This document shows positions 23,801 to 35,335 of a DNA stretch of 64,000 nt, in pieces. Origin of the DNA: Meandrina meandrites (taxonomy: Eukaryota; Cnidaria; Anthozoa; Scleractinia; Meandrinidae); the NCBI GenBank assembly GCA_963693305.1, contig OY855906.1, positions 1,092,501 to 1,156,500 of the forward strand, given 5' to 3'. The position numbers and the translations under genes are program-made. Position 1 is the first letter of the stretch; every line of letters begins with the position of its first letter. The notes beneath the pieces are model-generated. The model was not told where the DNA came from and did not search any database. It saw only the letters and a list, made by a program, of their open reading frames with translations.

Positions 23801-26800
23801 AAAACCAAAAATGCAAGTAAACCCTTATCATGTAACAGGACGGTGACTGATACCTCTCGTCTTCCAAGTGGGACTTTGACTCGTCCCGTCCCGCGGGCAT
23901 TATCCTCGTTATTCCAGAACTGCACAAAAGCTTCTCTTTGAGGCTCTGGGATATTTGAGAAATGCACCGGCGCTTTATCTTGAGGTGGGTTTTGGTACAT
24001 GCGCTGTTTGATGTAATACGCTTCTCCTGGTGTATCTGGAATGGGAATTCTATCATCCGGCAGGGACTTCATGTAAGCTTCTACCTAAAAGAGAATTGAT
24101 GAGACATAAAAATTATGCTGGGCTAGGCTTGATTATGCTGCCTTGTGTGTTGTCCCAACATGGTACTTGCAAATAGAAAACATCATAGATTCAACCTGCC
24201 GGCATTTTTTCTGATCTCTAATACTGCCGTAACCATTCAATGTTTACTTCTAGACCGCATAAGTGAATAAAGGGACAAACGCAACAAACCAGCAGTGCTT
24301 CGGTTTAATTTTCATTTGACAAAATAAAAACTGCTTGTCAAAAAAACCGTCACTGCAATTTTTTGAGCTCTACCTGTCCTGCTGTAAGTCCGGGTGGAGA
24401 CCAAAGGTAATCGGTAGCCTGTGAGGGAGGGGGAGGGGGCGGCAAGAAGTCGTTATCCACAGGGTGGGAGTGAGTAGTAGTAACCATCACGGTTGGGTAA
24501 TCATTGTTATTTGGTAACGGGGGAGGAGCGGGTAAGTCGTCCTCGTGGTCCATATCTGAGTTGATCTTAAGGCCTTTCACTTTGAATTCCACTCCATCCA
24601 AATCAACGTCCACGTCCACGGACACGTCATGATTCTCGCGCGGACATTTGCAGTTGGCGCAGACCTTGCTGTTGAGAAAGACGGAAAACTAAAGAATTCG
24701 AATTGTTGATGACAACTTGGGGGCATGTTAGATTTATTGCTCAAGAGGCACACGTCGAAATATTCGCGTCTTCGCGATAACCTAATGCAAACCCTCAAGT
24801 GTGTGTGGGCAACTTCGGCCGTTAGTTTTACTAGAATTTCAAGCAAGGATTTACACAACTAGTTGAAGTCTTCCAAACACATTAAGCATTATAATATGAC
24901 ATCCTAAAAATGCAACCAAGCATATTGAATATATAAGCGTTGTGCCTAAGTAGATTTCAGACAGTACGTTTTATATCAGTTGAAGATAAGCTAGCCTTGA
25001 ATGACCCAAGAACAATGATATCCTTAGTATATGATGTCGTACGATCAGGAAACTCCTGGAAACTCCTAATCTGTAAACGCAACCAGCGTTTAATAGTGCT
25101 AGATCGAGTCAAAACATGTGTTTCCTATAAACAACCTCAGTCGCATCTCGATCGCTAAAGTTATGTCAATATTTACCCTAAGAAAAGTAAACAGCTTAAA
25201 TACAGACATAATGATTTTTCAAAAAATCGGTCCTACCTAATTGTAATAAGATTGAACATAACTGAATAAAAGTTCTCAAGCAAAACATAGGTTAGAGAGT
25301 TTTCTTGCTTTCGAGACGTCGTTATAAACATCATTTTCGCGACGTTTCTAGAGTACACACCCAAGGGTCCGATCCGGAATATCTGTTTCCCTGTAAATAT
25401 CGATCAAATTTTCTTTCAGGAACGGGTCCAAAATTTCTTTGAATCAAGGAAAATGATTTTGTTCAGACCTAAAGCCATGGCAGAGAAATGTTAAAGGGAA
25501 TTAATAAAAGAAGAAAATGAAACAAAAGATGGTCATTAAATACTAGTTCAAAGCACGCCGGATTCGTATTGGACTCTAGCGTGAGATTCCGAAATGGCAT
25601 CCTTCACAGATGCTGTTGCATTCCGTCTTACCACAACGAAGAGTTAATTACTTTAAAGGAAATTTTCATTACAATTTAATTTCATGATTTACTGAGGGGG
25701 ATATTTTTCGCAAATTCGCGTTTTCGAAACAGATCACTTAATATTCACGGTTCTAAAAAGCGAAAATGTAACGTCACGAAATTTCTTCGAAACCAATCCA
25801 CCATTTTACTTAAAATGCGTATATTTCATTTGCTATCGTGAGCGTTTCCGCTCTTTCGACAAGTACCATATGATCATGTTATGCGAAAGCTGTCAGTCCA
25901 TCAGTTTATTCAACACTTCATCTTGCGGTCGAATACCTAACACGTGGCTGTTTAGACCACATCTCCCGGACTTGTAGCCACAGCTAAAAATTAAGTTCCT
26001 TCAAATGGATCTTTCGGTCATATTTTACAATTAACGGATGTCGTTAAGGTGTCAAATCGAATAGCAACTTCGCGGAGCTTTCTTGCCATCATTTTTAAAA
26101 GCTTGAAAAAATGGCGCGATCTTAAATATTCACAAATCACGACACATGGAAAAGAGTTTGGCAAGCTACAATCTTAATTTTTCATTCATTTGTCCTGCAA
26201 AAGAGAAAGGAAGTCAAAATGTATGGACTATGATGTAATACAGAAACGGAAAATGGGAATGCACATTTTCCATGCGACTAACTTGACCTGGCAAATCTTG
26301 AATATTTAAGTTGAGTAAACGGTGGCATCAGCTTCTCAAATACTGTATTGAGCCTTTACAACAACGCCGGAAAACCGCAAGCTAGTTTTATTTTTAAAAC
26401 ATTCCTTTGCAGCTATATATTGCTTCTTGAGACGATAACACCGACAAATTATAAGGACGCTTTGGAAAATTGGTCACGCATCGTTTTGTCCGGAAATGCG
26501 CGCAGATGAAGGGTAGCCCCAACCTACAGGAACTTGAAGTATGCTCCTTAAAAGGAATATTAAAAAAAACACACAATTCCATTCAAAATTGATAGTTTAC
26601 ATATGTTGATTAGTCAGGCACTGTCAGTTTTTATTCTGACAAAATTCTTTCACTATGTATGGTCAAAAGCTTCGGCAGGGTCTGAGTCAATAAACTGCTT
26701 AGCTTTAAAAATTGTTAGCCGGTACCGCTTATTGTAGTTGTTAACTACACTATTTCTGACTGAGTTTGGAGTAAATTAAAACCCAATAAGTCTGTGTGAC

Positions 26801-28653
26801 ATGAAGAACTTTGCGGTGTTTAGTTACAAAACTACCACGATATTCATTTGATGAGCGATGTGGTGAATGTTATCGCGAAGTATTCAGTCACTCTTGTGTA
26901 CAAAAGCCTTTAGGCTGCGCCGCTTCTGCGGCAAGGAACAGAAAAGTCGTTTTGTTGTTATTCCACGAGGCTGTTTCTGAAACTAGTAGCCACAAGACAT
27001 CTTCAGACTTTCTAGAATCAAGCGTTATTCTACGCAATTGACACAGCCCACGGAAAGGAAAGCATCCGGATTTTCTGTCCCATTCTATAAAGCGATTTAA
27101 TTCATACGCAACTGTCTACTTGTCAGACAAAATAAACGTATTGAAAGGACTAGAAATGTCCAAAACATAATGGGACTGTTTTGCAACTACTTAGAACTGT
27201 CCATTTTAAAAATATACGTTTAATCTCAAGCTATGAAGTTCCGACTTAGCGTGTAGACATCGACCCACCTTCGACACGGTCGACAACTGTGCCAGTGATA
27301 TCTGTTTAGTGGTCACGATTTATATATAAATATATCAAGTAAATATCACTGGATTGTTCTACGGCTAAGAATAGAATCGCGTCGTCTTGCGTTTAAAATT
27401 ATTTGTACGCTACGAAACTACACTAAACTGGGGCCATGTTTTAATTTCTTTATACACTTATCAAGTGAAAAATTCTTTATATTTGCGTGTTGTTGATCTT
27501 TTTGAGCCATAAGGCCAAGAAGTTAAGTCCAAGTCTTCGATATTCCAGTAGTAATTTTCAAGTTTTCTTTTGATCTGTGTTCATTCATTCGCAAAATTGA
27601 AATCAACTAACCTTATACTGGGCCTCGGTGGTTTTCTCGGAGGCTTTCCTCCCCGCTCTGTTCTCGATGTCTCCATCACGAGCTCAGAGAACCTTCTCAC
27701 GCAATCAAGATGTCCAAAATCCGCCAACAAACCGGCAGGGGTTGAACAGAAAAAATATTCTACGATTCACACCACCGGTTTTTACAGAGATACGGCTTAT
27801 GTGTTTAGTCACTGAAGCGATTAATGAATGAAAAGTGAAATTTTTTTGCCCCGCGGCAGCTCAAACTTGACACATATACACAATGACAAGTCGCTATTGC
27901 GTGGCTTCACTGACATATTACTTTATAACCGTCAGAGCGCGCGCACAATTCCAATTTCATAATACCTTTGCCAATAAGCTCCAATACTGCGCAGTGATAA
28001 AATGGACAGCTGGAAATGGCAGATGCTTTGAAGACAAGAACACGTTTACTGCTTAAAATCATAACGAACAATAAAACTTAACCCTAATTTACGAGAGCAA
28101 ATAATTTGTTGCATTAGAATTACTTCTGCAGGTGGGGAGTGAAACGGCGCGTAAGAAATTCGAAGTGTTTTATTGTACTTAATTAAGAGACACATAGAAT
28201 AATTTTTAGTCTAAACAACAGGATTAAAATTTATTTTTCATTAACTTGCACCTTGCTGACAACATGGCATGGTGTATACCTAAAATGGAGTCAAAAAATA
28301 AACAATTTTAAGATACTTTAGTTTGTCGTACTTACCGCCACACGTGTAAACTAAATCCAGGACATTTCTCTCCGCACTTTAAGCAAGGCTTTCCCTCGTC
28401 TAGATTCTGCAGTAAAATTCCCTGGGAGAGAAAAGCAAGAAGCGCGTCAAGGATACGTCAGCCAGTAACAATCTGCGCCGCATCGGCCCGCAGATTAAAA
28501 CTCGTGATTTTAATAATTAAAAATAAGCCTCTCGCTTACCTTCTTCGACGCAGATGTACGCTCCGAAGTCATTTTGATCTCATCGTTGCTCAAGAACCGC
28601 TGAAAGTTGTCCATGTTATCGGCAGCGTGCGATTTCGAGTGCCCTACGTTCAT
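17879..28653 (-). CDS. Lmpt: limpet-type PET + six-LIM protein (LIMPETin), complete, 606 aa
   Basis: Seven minus-strand exons join in frame: 28540-28653, 28336-28421, 24374-24668, 23854-24084, 21432-21650, 20585-20733 and 17879-18605, all with GT/AG borders; 1,821 bases including the stop. Residues 51-82 form a Cys-rich zinc-binding-like segment (CLKC, CPGF, CANCKC) typical of testin/limpet proteins. About 105-160 is proline-rich. The PET domain starts near 166 (VEAYMKSLPDD...). Six LIM domains follow, beginning at CQSC, CFGC, CDHC, CQGC, CAEC and CELC, each with the expected C/H spacing; the protein ends in the last one (CASCAD). PET plus six LIMs is the limpet architecture, which is related to testin, prickle and the LIM-only FHL proteins. 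Such proteins act as scaffolds at actin structures or in the nucleus; the role here is inferred. A three-codon upstream ORF overlaps the start ATG. Confidence 0.93.
19003..19191. mobile_element. Harbinger-like MITE (189 bp) in limpet intron 6
   Basis: Arms of about 45 bases starting GGGAC(A/G)GACCATTATTTT are inverted copies, with TTA on both flanks (19000-19002 and 19192-19194). The centre is AT-rich with repeated 'gcaaac'. There is no coding frame. Confidence 0.7.
19761..20130. repeat. 35-bp minisatellite, about 10.5 copies
   Basis: Units of 34-35 bases with core CAAATGTTAGTAGTGCGTACC repeat ten or more times, with small differences (GGAACACCA, GGACAACA and GGAACACTA linkers alternate). 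The array is in intron 6 of the limpet gene, right of the Harbinger-like MITE. Confidence 0.9.
22132..22514. mobile_element. MITE, AGCCTCTCTATGG family (383 bp) in limpet intron 4
   Basis: Inverted termini AGCCTCTCTATGGGTA are flanked by a perfect 8-bp direct repeat, ccattttg (22124-22131 and 22515-22522). 'gaagatc' motifs recur inside. No transposase. The superfamily is uncertain: an 8-bp duplication suits hAT, but the termini are not the usual CAG start. Confidence 0.8.
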
Positions 28654-28880
28654 GGTTGCATGCACTGGTGAGGTTAAGTGAAGCGCGATGCATTCACGAA
28701 ATTAAATCTCGTCTTGATATTTATCCAACAAGGTTTTCATATTTCACTCCCTCAGGGCGCGCCGGATGTCAGGTTCAGACGCGAGGGCGGCGGGCGGACG
28801 CGCGAGAATCCAAGGAAATGCGCGCGTAGTCTGTAGGTACGTACGTGCGTGAAGTTTTGCGTCTCCGGATGTGCTTAAAG
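28654..28880 (-). promoter_or_regulatory. CpG-rich upstream region of the limpet gene
   Basis: About 28756-28865 is strikingly CpG-rich against the AT-rich surroundings (cgcgcc, cgagggcggcgggcgg, gcgcgcg, TACGTACG). It lies 100-210 bases upstream of the limpet ATG. Position and composition suggest a CpG-type promoter or first untranslated exon. No TATA box is evident, and the transcription start cannot be fixed from sequence alone. Confidence 0.45.
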
Positions 28881-30159
28881 TATATTGCAAGATAAATACC
28901 TGAAGAAAAAGTGGAGATTGACGTTTATGGATCTGATTTCATTATTTACGCTACAAAATTGCATAAAAACAAGACAAGTGTATTGAATCTACATTAAGAA
29001 ACAATATAAATACAATATAAAACAAACCAACAGTTCTATTCAAACACTTAAAAAGCTTACAAAGTAAAAAACAGACGCTGGGGAGGGAAGAATTTGGTCG
29101 ATATGATCTAAATCCGGAAACATGGAAAGCTTTTAAGTTAATCCACCCTAAATCACCTTTAGTCTGAATTCTTCAGCGCCTTATTCGATTTTCTCAAGTA
29201 TTGGTTCAATTACAATGAAAATCTCGAGTTAAAACAGCTGTAATTGGCGTTGAATCTTATTATAAGATGTACTTGGTGTTTCTTTCATCAAGAGCAAAGT
29301 TTCGATGAGATAAGGTAAGAAACGAAAATGAAGACTCTATCTTCAATTTTCTATTTCAAAAGTTCAAGGACAGGTCAAATTAGCCCTATACGTAATCAGC
29401 GCGGATTTCCTTTACTGAAGACTAAAAAAATATTTTTATTTGGGATTTTTTTTTTATTTGGGATGTGCGCAAAAAGATCAAAGATTCAAAATCCCCAAAA
29501 ATGATCGACATGTAATAAATTACCCTTGTTTTTTTTACCAGCAGTGCCCCTAGATACCAGCCTCGTCGCCGAATGGCTCCCCCTGCCATTTTACCCTTAC
29601 CTTCATCAGGTGAAGAATCATCAAAAAACGTCGTTTCGTCTTGATGTGCCACCAAATTCTCATAACAATCATAGAAGGAAATGGGTGGCATTACTAAGGA
29701 GAATTTAGTTCTTGAGAGCCTCAAACTAACTGACTAGTCATCTGATGTTTTCTTGCATTCCATTTTGCGTAATGTCGATGCTAAAAATAATATTGTTCAA
29801 AAAACGTTGGGATGCAGAGGACCACGCAACGAAGAATAAAACTACTTGACTTGTCAGTTGCCGGATCTCTTGTAAAAGAAATACTCGTATTGTTCTTTAA
29901 ACCAATTAATGTAACAGTTGGGTGAGTGACTTAAAAATCGTAAAGTTGCCTTGTTTTCGTGTTCATAAATTTTCATATTTACCATCTAGAGAAGGAGGCA
30001 TTAACATTGATGGTTATTAAAATATTGAAGCTTCCGGCAGAGCGGAAGCTTGCTTGGAGAAATGGACTAGTTCGCGCGCTATCCGCGCGTGTATCACAGC
30101 GCGAGTGGATAATCCCACGCTCGCTGTGCACCGTCAAACTCTCATATCAGTTACCGACT

Positions 30160-30524
30160 TATAAATAGCAGCAAGCTATCAGGTTCGTTCGTTCAGTTTC
30201 TTATCAGCTTTTACAGATGATGTCAGGCAACCTAATTATTTTACCAAAATGCGACTTAAATAGTGTTTTTAAGATATAAATGAACAATTGGATGATAACG
30301 ATAACTTAAAAGTTTTCCGCTTTAAAATACAAAAAATAAAAACATATTTAAACAACAATAGACAAGTAGAAAGGTTGATTAGGGTCAGAACGGCAAAGAT
30401 ATGTTACAGAGGACAGAAATTTAAGTTTTACAGGGCAACAAAGATAAATGGAATTTCAAGAAACTATTCATCACGAGATATTTTACATGATCATTGGCAC
30501 AGCGTTAAATTTAGATGCGCTTAG
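30160..30524 (+). other. TATA-like box followed by a small basic ORF, tentative
   Basis: TATAAATAG (about 30160-30168) is followed 120 bases later by an ATG (30288) opening 78 codons rich in K, R and N (stop at 30522-30524). Just upstream, GC-rich 'cgcgcgctatccgcgcg' breaks the AT-rich background. I recognise no domain. It may be a small lineage-specific gene or chance. Confidence 0.2.
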
Positions 30525-31337
30525 GCCGGTTTGAATATAAAGGTTAATTAAAGGTTATCATATGCTCCGGCAACTACCGGGGAGAACAGAAGCTATCAGC
30601 TCCTGTTCCGTGAACATATTCTGCATCAAATTAATGATTAACATTACGTAGAGCTCAGAAAGTTCAATACAGAACTCTTTCAAACATCTTATGAGGTCCT
30701 GTTTACGTTCGGTTAAATACACAAGTTCAAAACGATAAAATACCATGCTAAATGAGGTTAAATATGAAGCATCCAATACAGAGCTTTGGGGTGGGATACG
30801 GGGTGGAGGGTGGGTGGCAGCCGGGAATGGGGTCGCGTGGACCTCTTGGAATCCTTCAATGATGCGTTCAATTCAAGGAATGACAATATTGGCAAGTATT
30901 TAAAAAAAAAAAGCATTTAGTGTCTCTTAAGTGGAGGAATGTGAATACCTAGAACACCTAAGTGAAAAGGTAAATCACATCCGTCACAAGATTTAGCATA
31001 CTGTATATTCACCAAGAATTCTTGATTTTCTCAATTAAATGCCGGGGATGTTTGTTTAAAACTCGGACTTGTAGACCCCGCTATTCGAGGACAATCGAAA
31101 AAATGTCACTCACTCGGAGAACAATGTCGATTAGCCAACAATGATTTCCTGACTTATCTAAGGTTACCCGGGAGGGGGAAGGGAGGGGGGGGGGGGGGGG
31201 AGGGGAGGAAGGATTTTAATTATTTTATTGTTGTAGTCACTATCTGTTTTCTCATTGGGTAAGGGTGTACAGTTAACGCTGAAAATCAGCGCAAACTACA
31301 GATTATTTTCCTAATCTTCTAGCAGATTAGTGAAAAA

Positions 31338-31614
31338 TCAGGTATTTTAGTTTGCTTTCTAAGTGATCGTCACTTTGCAAACTTCCGTGGCTTAATTAAT
31401 TATTCTATGTTGTTGGACGAGCGTAGTTCATTTCAAATTCTTCACGGTTTTCTACACTTGGGAATTGCACATTTAAAAGCAAAGCCATTCCCAAGCGGCA
31501 GAAAATCGAGGGAAATTTGAAATTAACATCGCTCGTCGTACAACACAGAATAATTAAATACACCAAACAGGTTTGCAAAGCGACGACAACTTAAAAAGCA
31601 GAGGTACCTGAGTT
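31338..31614. repeat. long imperfect hairpin (~275 bp)
   Basis: Arms of about 100 bases pair end to end. Both contain 'CTTTGCAAAC', 'TAATTATTCT', 'GACGAGCG' and 'TTTCAAAT' in inverted order, and the outer ends are CAGGTA...TACCTG. It is probably a palindromic transposon; no clear target duplication was found. Confidence 0.65.
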
Positions 31615-32223
31615 TATGTCCGAAATTTTTCAAACGGTACGAATAAAAACAAGCTGAAACGGTCGATTTTTTGCAAGTTGCACTTACATCATTTGTTTGA
31701 TTTTCTCAATATTTCGGCGTTCAATTGTCCATCTTTATTGATTGCTAAGATTTGATGTAAGCTTCCGATCTTTTAAACTTTTACACACAAGGTTTTAGTG
31801 ATACCAGCCTTTGAAGGCGTGGGTATTTGGTCAAGATAGCTAAAACATTTATACAGCACTTGAGACGGGCAGAACAATATAGCAGTTTTAAGAGCAAAAT
31901 TAAAAAGTGAATATTTTGTAAAATCTACGGTTAGGATTTTCATGTCATAACTTGCTGGGAGCGAACTTTAACAGTTTGCCAGCTTGTTTGAGGTCATTAC
32001 TCAACATTTCACCGTAGTATATTAAAAATAATTGCATTTTATTAAAAAGAAAAGGCTCCAGAAAACCGCTTATAACTTAGACAAATCTTTCTTGATCGTC
32101 ACAATTTTTATGATTTTAAATTATTCAGTCAGGATTTAAAATTCCAAGAAGTCGCTTAATATTTTCCTTCCAAAAACGTGCTTTAAAAAGGGACCTGTCA
32201 GAAACATGAATACCCGCGGGCCA

Positions 32224-32370
32224 CCTGCACTGCACTGCACTGCACTGCACTGCACTGCACTGCACTGCACTGCACTGCACTGCACTGCACTGCACTGCAC
32301 TGCACTGCACTGCACTGCACTGCACTGCACTGCACTGCACGGTACGGTACGGTACGGTACGGTACGGTAC
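32224..32370. repeat. compound pentanucleotide microsatellite (CTGCA)n-(GGTAC)n
   Basis: About 23 perfect copies of CTGCA run directly into about six copies of GGTAC, then decay into 'gtaacggtactgtactgt'. Open frames on both strands here are repeat artefacts. Confidence 0.95.
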
Positions 32371-33882
32371 GTTACAATTACAGTAACGGTACTGTACTGT
32401 ACTATGTCATTTGAGTTGTTTTGGGTCAGTAGCGTTTATAGGTAAATATTTCTGATTTCGGCCCAATTTCCCAGTTTCTTTTATCGCTGTGTTTAAAGAA
32501 CACGGTATTGTGTTATGTTCTCGGCCGTTTCTACTTGGTTTGCAAAGTTCTCAAATTCTTAAGACGATTTCTTCTTACGACAACAGCTGTTATCCAATCA
32601 AATCAACCGTTCAGTAAAATCCCTTTGTTAAAAGAGAGTTTTTTCAGTGATTTAATTTTCTCAAACTCTCTGACATTAAAGGTCAAATGAACCAAAATTT
32701 CGACATTCTTTCTTTAGCGATTTTAAAGCAACCAAACGCTAGAAGAACTCATTATTAACTAAACTTAAGGAGAAATTTTGCTTTCTGAGCCTTAAAGCGC
32801 GAACTATAGCAAAAACTACGAAGATTTCCGAAGACTTCACGAAAACGTTTCCAAAATGACCGCGCACTGGAATGGAAGGAATGGATCGAGCTTTGATTTT
32901 TGTGACGTAACAGTTTTATTTCACGGCTTTGCGATCGAAGAGACGATCGTCGTTTAAAGAGCGAATAATGTAAAGTTTGAGAGTTTGAGTCAGTCTAAGT
33001 AATTCTGAAAGAATCTAAACTTTTTTTTAAACATGGTTGTTATATTTTTTACTACATTGTAATCCAGTTTCAAAGATTAATAATTATCAAAGCACTGAGT
33101 AAAATTGTAAGCATTGTACGATATAGGAGGTTTTCAAAAACTGGATGGCGTGTAAAAATCATCAGTCTGCTCAGCTTGGTATAGAACAATTAGTTTTGTT
33201 ATATACCCCAATCTAAATGCAGTTTTTTTGGATTTACACGTAATTCTTATCAGGACGTGTGCGGCTTGCAACCTGGATCGGTATGCAGCGCGAAGGTATC
33301 CTAGGATGTGGCCAAAAGCTAAGATTAAATTCACTGTTTCTTTTCTGTACTCGAGAGTCACACAAAACACAAAAATAAATTTGTACACAAAAATTTAACT
33401 TGAATGAAAGGGTATTTCTCACACTGCTCAATGCAAATTCGAAACTGCAAAGCATCACGCAGGGTAAAACTTTCAATGAATAAATTCGTGTCGTTTTCAG
33501 CTGAAGAAAAATTCAGTGTTGAAATAAATACTGAGCGTTTACACACTGTCCCCGCGGACACTGTGAGTTCTGTTTGTATTAGCTGTTTTTTGGTCCATAT
33601 TTATTTAGCCGGTACATGTTATTTAGGGCTCGAAATTAACGGTTGTAAACCCAACATAAATACAACATTTGAAGCTTAATTTTATACTCGCCAAAAAGCA
33701 CGTGCACGTGCATGGAAGCAAATTATTTGACGAGGATATTGAACTAACGAATTGAAATTCTAATACTTGATCATGACCAGCCAAACCAACAAAGTAAAAA
33801 TGCTAATAATCATAACAAATACTCTATCTAGCTCTAGGTAGAATAAGAAAGGTGCAAAATGCATACCTCTAACTACCTTCGT

Positions 33883-34242
33883 TTAGCAAAAGCCGAACGG
33901 ACAGTGGGGTCTTTGTGCTTCGGAAGAAATTCTTCCCCGTGATTTCTTTTCCGAACAACAAAAAGAAAATAGTCCGCGGCTCAGCATCCTCTTGGGGTGG
34001 AGTCTTAGCGGCTTGAAATCAGAACCCAGAAACCTACGTATTGCCAGATTTTCTCTGAAGTAGTCTTCACTGACTATGGTAAAATGAACAGCACAAATGC
34101 GAGAGTTCTTTTCTGGCTGAAATTCTTTTCTTTTCATTTTGAAAAGCAATTGTTTCCTGAGCTTTGAATGTGCTGGAAACTTAAACGTACTTACTTTCGA
34201 CTTAGAATAATTTAAGCAGTTTAGTGCTGCACAAAACACCAT
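33883..34242 (-). CDS. lone THAP-like zinc-finger ORF, possibly a remnant
   Basis: The 119-codon frame begins MVFCAALNC and has the C2CH arrangement of a THAP domain: C4, C9, C50 and H53 (ICAVHF), with FQP and a KPLRLHP stretch near the end of the domain. THAP domains are DNA-binding zinc fingers in cellular factors and in P-element-type transposases. The usual Trp of the second helix and the AVPTIF-like end are not seen, and no further exon is recognised downstream. It could be the first exon of an unseen gene or a relic of a THAP transposase. Confidence 0.5.
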   Translation of the reverse strand: MVFCAALNCLNYSKSKVSTFKFPAHSKLRKQLLFKMKRKEFQPEKNSRICAVHFTIVSEDYFRENLAIRRFLGSDFKPLRLHPKRMLSRGLFSFCCSEKKSRGRISSEAQRPHCPFGFC

Positions 34243-34513
34243 AATGTTCCATTCTTGTGAGCTTCATCACTAAAAGACAATTTCACAGCGCACCAATACT
34301 GACGTCACAGTTTTATGTTCCGAAAATTTCCGGACAATTTTCCCGAGCGCTCTACGATTATGAAGGCCAAAACCAAACATTTTTCAACTTGAAATTTCTC
34401 TGTTTTGCAAAGTCCAATTCCTTTGAAACTTCGGAATATGTTTATTTGGTTCTTAATCAACAAATTGGCCTAAAAAAAAGAAAATTCGAAATTTTGGTTC
34501 ATTTGACCTTTAA

Positions 34514-34932
34514 GGCGGGAGTACACCTGAAGCCTGTTTTTCCACCGCTAAACTTGGCTTAATGCGAATATCTCGTCCGTGTTTCAAGTAATCCAGAAAC
34601 TGTATGCTCATTTCACAAACCTCAGGTATGTTTAGCGGTGTTTTGTGAATTTTTTGGTGATTTTTGGGGATGTTTGGGAAGAGATAGTTTTTCTCAAAGG
34701 ATTAGTAAAATTTGGAGAAATAAGAAATATTAAAGATTTAATGTGATTTTAAAATTAGAATTTGAAGTTAAAAATTAGTATATGGACACCCAAACAGTCC
34801 CCTGACAACCTGGGGTGCTCTTGCGTGGGGGTCAACTGTCTGTTGCATTTGGTGTTTCAAAAATAATTTTCTTTCTTCTATCCCTTCCTTAAACCTCTTA
34901 AAATTTCACTCAAAATCGGGTGTACCCCCACC
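34514..34932. mobile_element. TTAA-flanked MITE (419 bp)
   Basis: Inverted ends GGCGGGAGTACACC and GGTGTACCCCCACC (13 of 14 or so pair as G/T-tolerant inverted copies) are each bounded by TTAA (34510-34513 and 34933-34936). A TTAA target fits piggyBac or Kolobok-like elements. No transposase. Confidence 0.65.
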
Positions 34933-35335
34933 TTAAGTTAAAGCACAGAAAAACATAACCGTGAAGGAGGTTTGGATACCCGGTCTTAATTAGCATAGAT
35001 TTTTTCGATTTTATTTCACCGTTTACTCCTTAGTTTTTGTTTCGATTGAGAAGATATATCAAACACTCAAGACAGTGTTTCATCGGCTATTTACACTGCA
35101 TAAATTATCAGCAGAGCATGCAAATGTCAACAAATCATGAATTATCATGCAGTGACATTGTCGAGCGAGGATATAGTGTTCAATACAAGGCTTGTTTGCA
35201 TAAAAACAAAACATTTCCACTTCAATGAGCTGAATTAAAAAAAAACAAAGGCAAAAGCAAACACATAATTCGAAGAGCCCATCAAACGATAGTGTTACAG
35301 CCATGTAAACTTAAAGTTGGTGTCAGCCTAGACAA

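Larger units (their letters stand above)
28881..33882. other. 5-kb intergenic region with simple repeats and hairpin
   Basis: No exon is supported. It contains a TATA-like motif and a short basic open frame near 30160-30524, a poly-G run (about 31183-31200), a ~275-base hairpin (31338-31614) and a pentanucleotide array (32224-32370). The frames that overlap the pentamer array are artefacts of its period. Confidence 0.5.

Noticed and set aside
32125..32445. Overlapping frames encoding CSAVQ/LHCTA repeats
   Set aside because: Translation of the CTGCA pentamer array; the period of 5 keeps all frames open.
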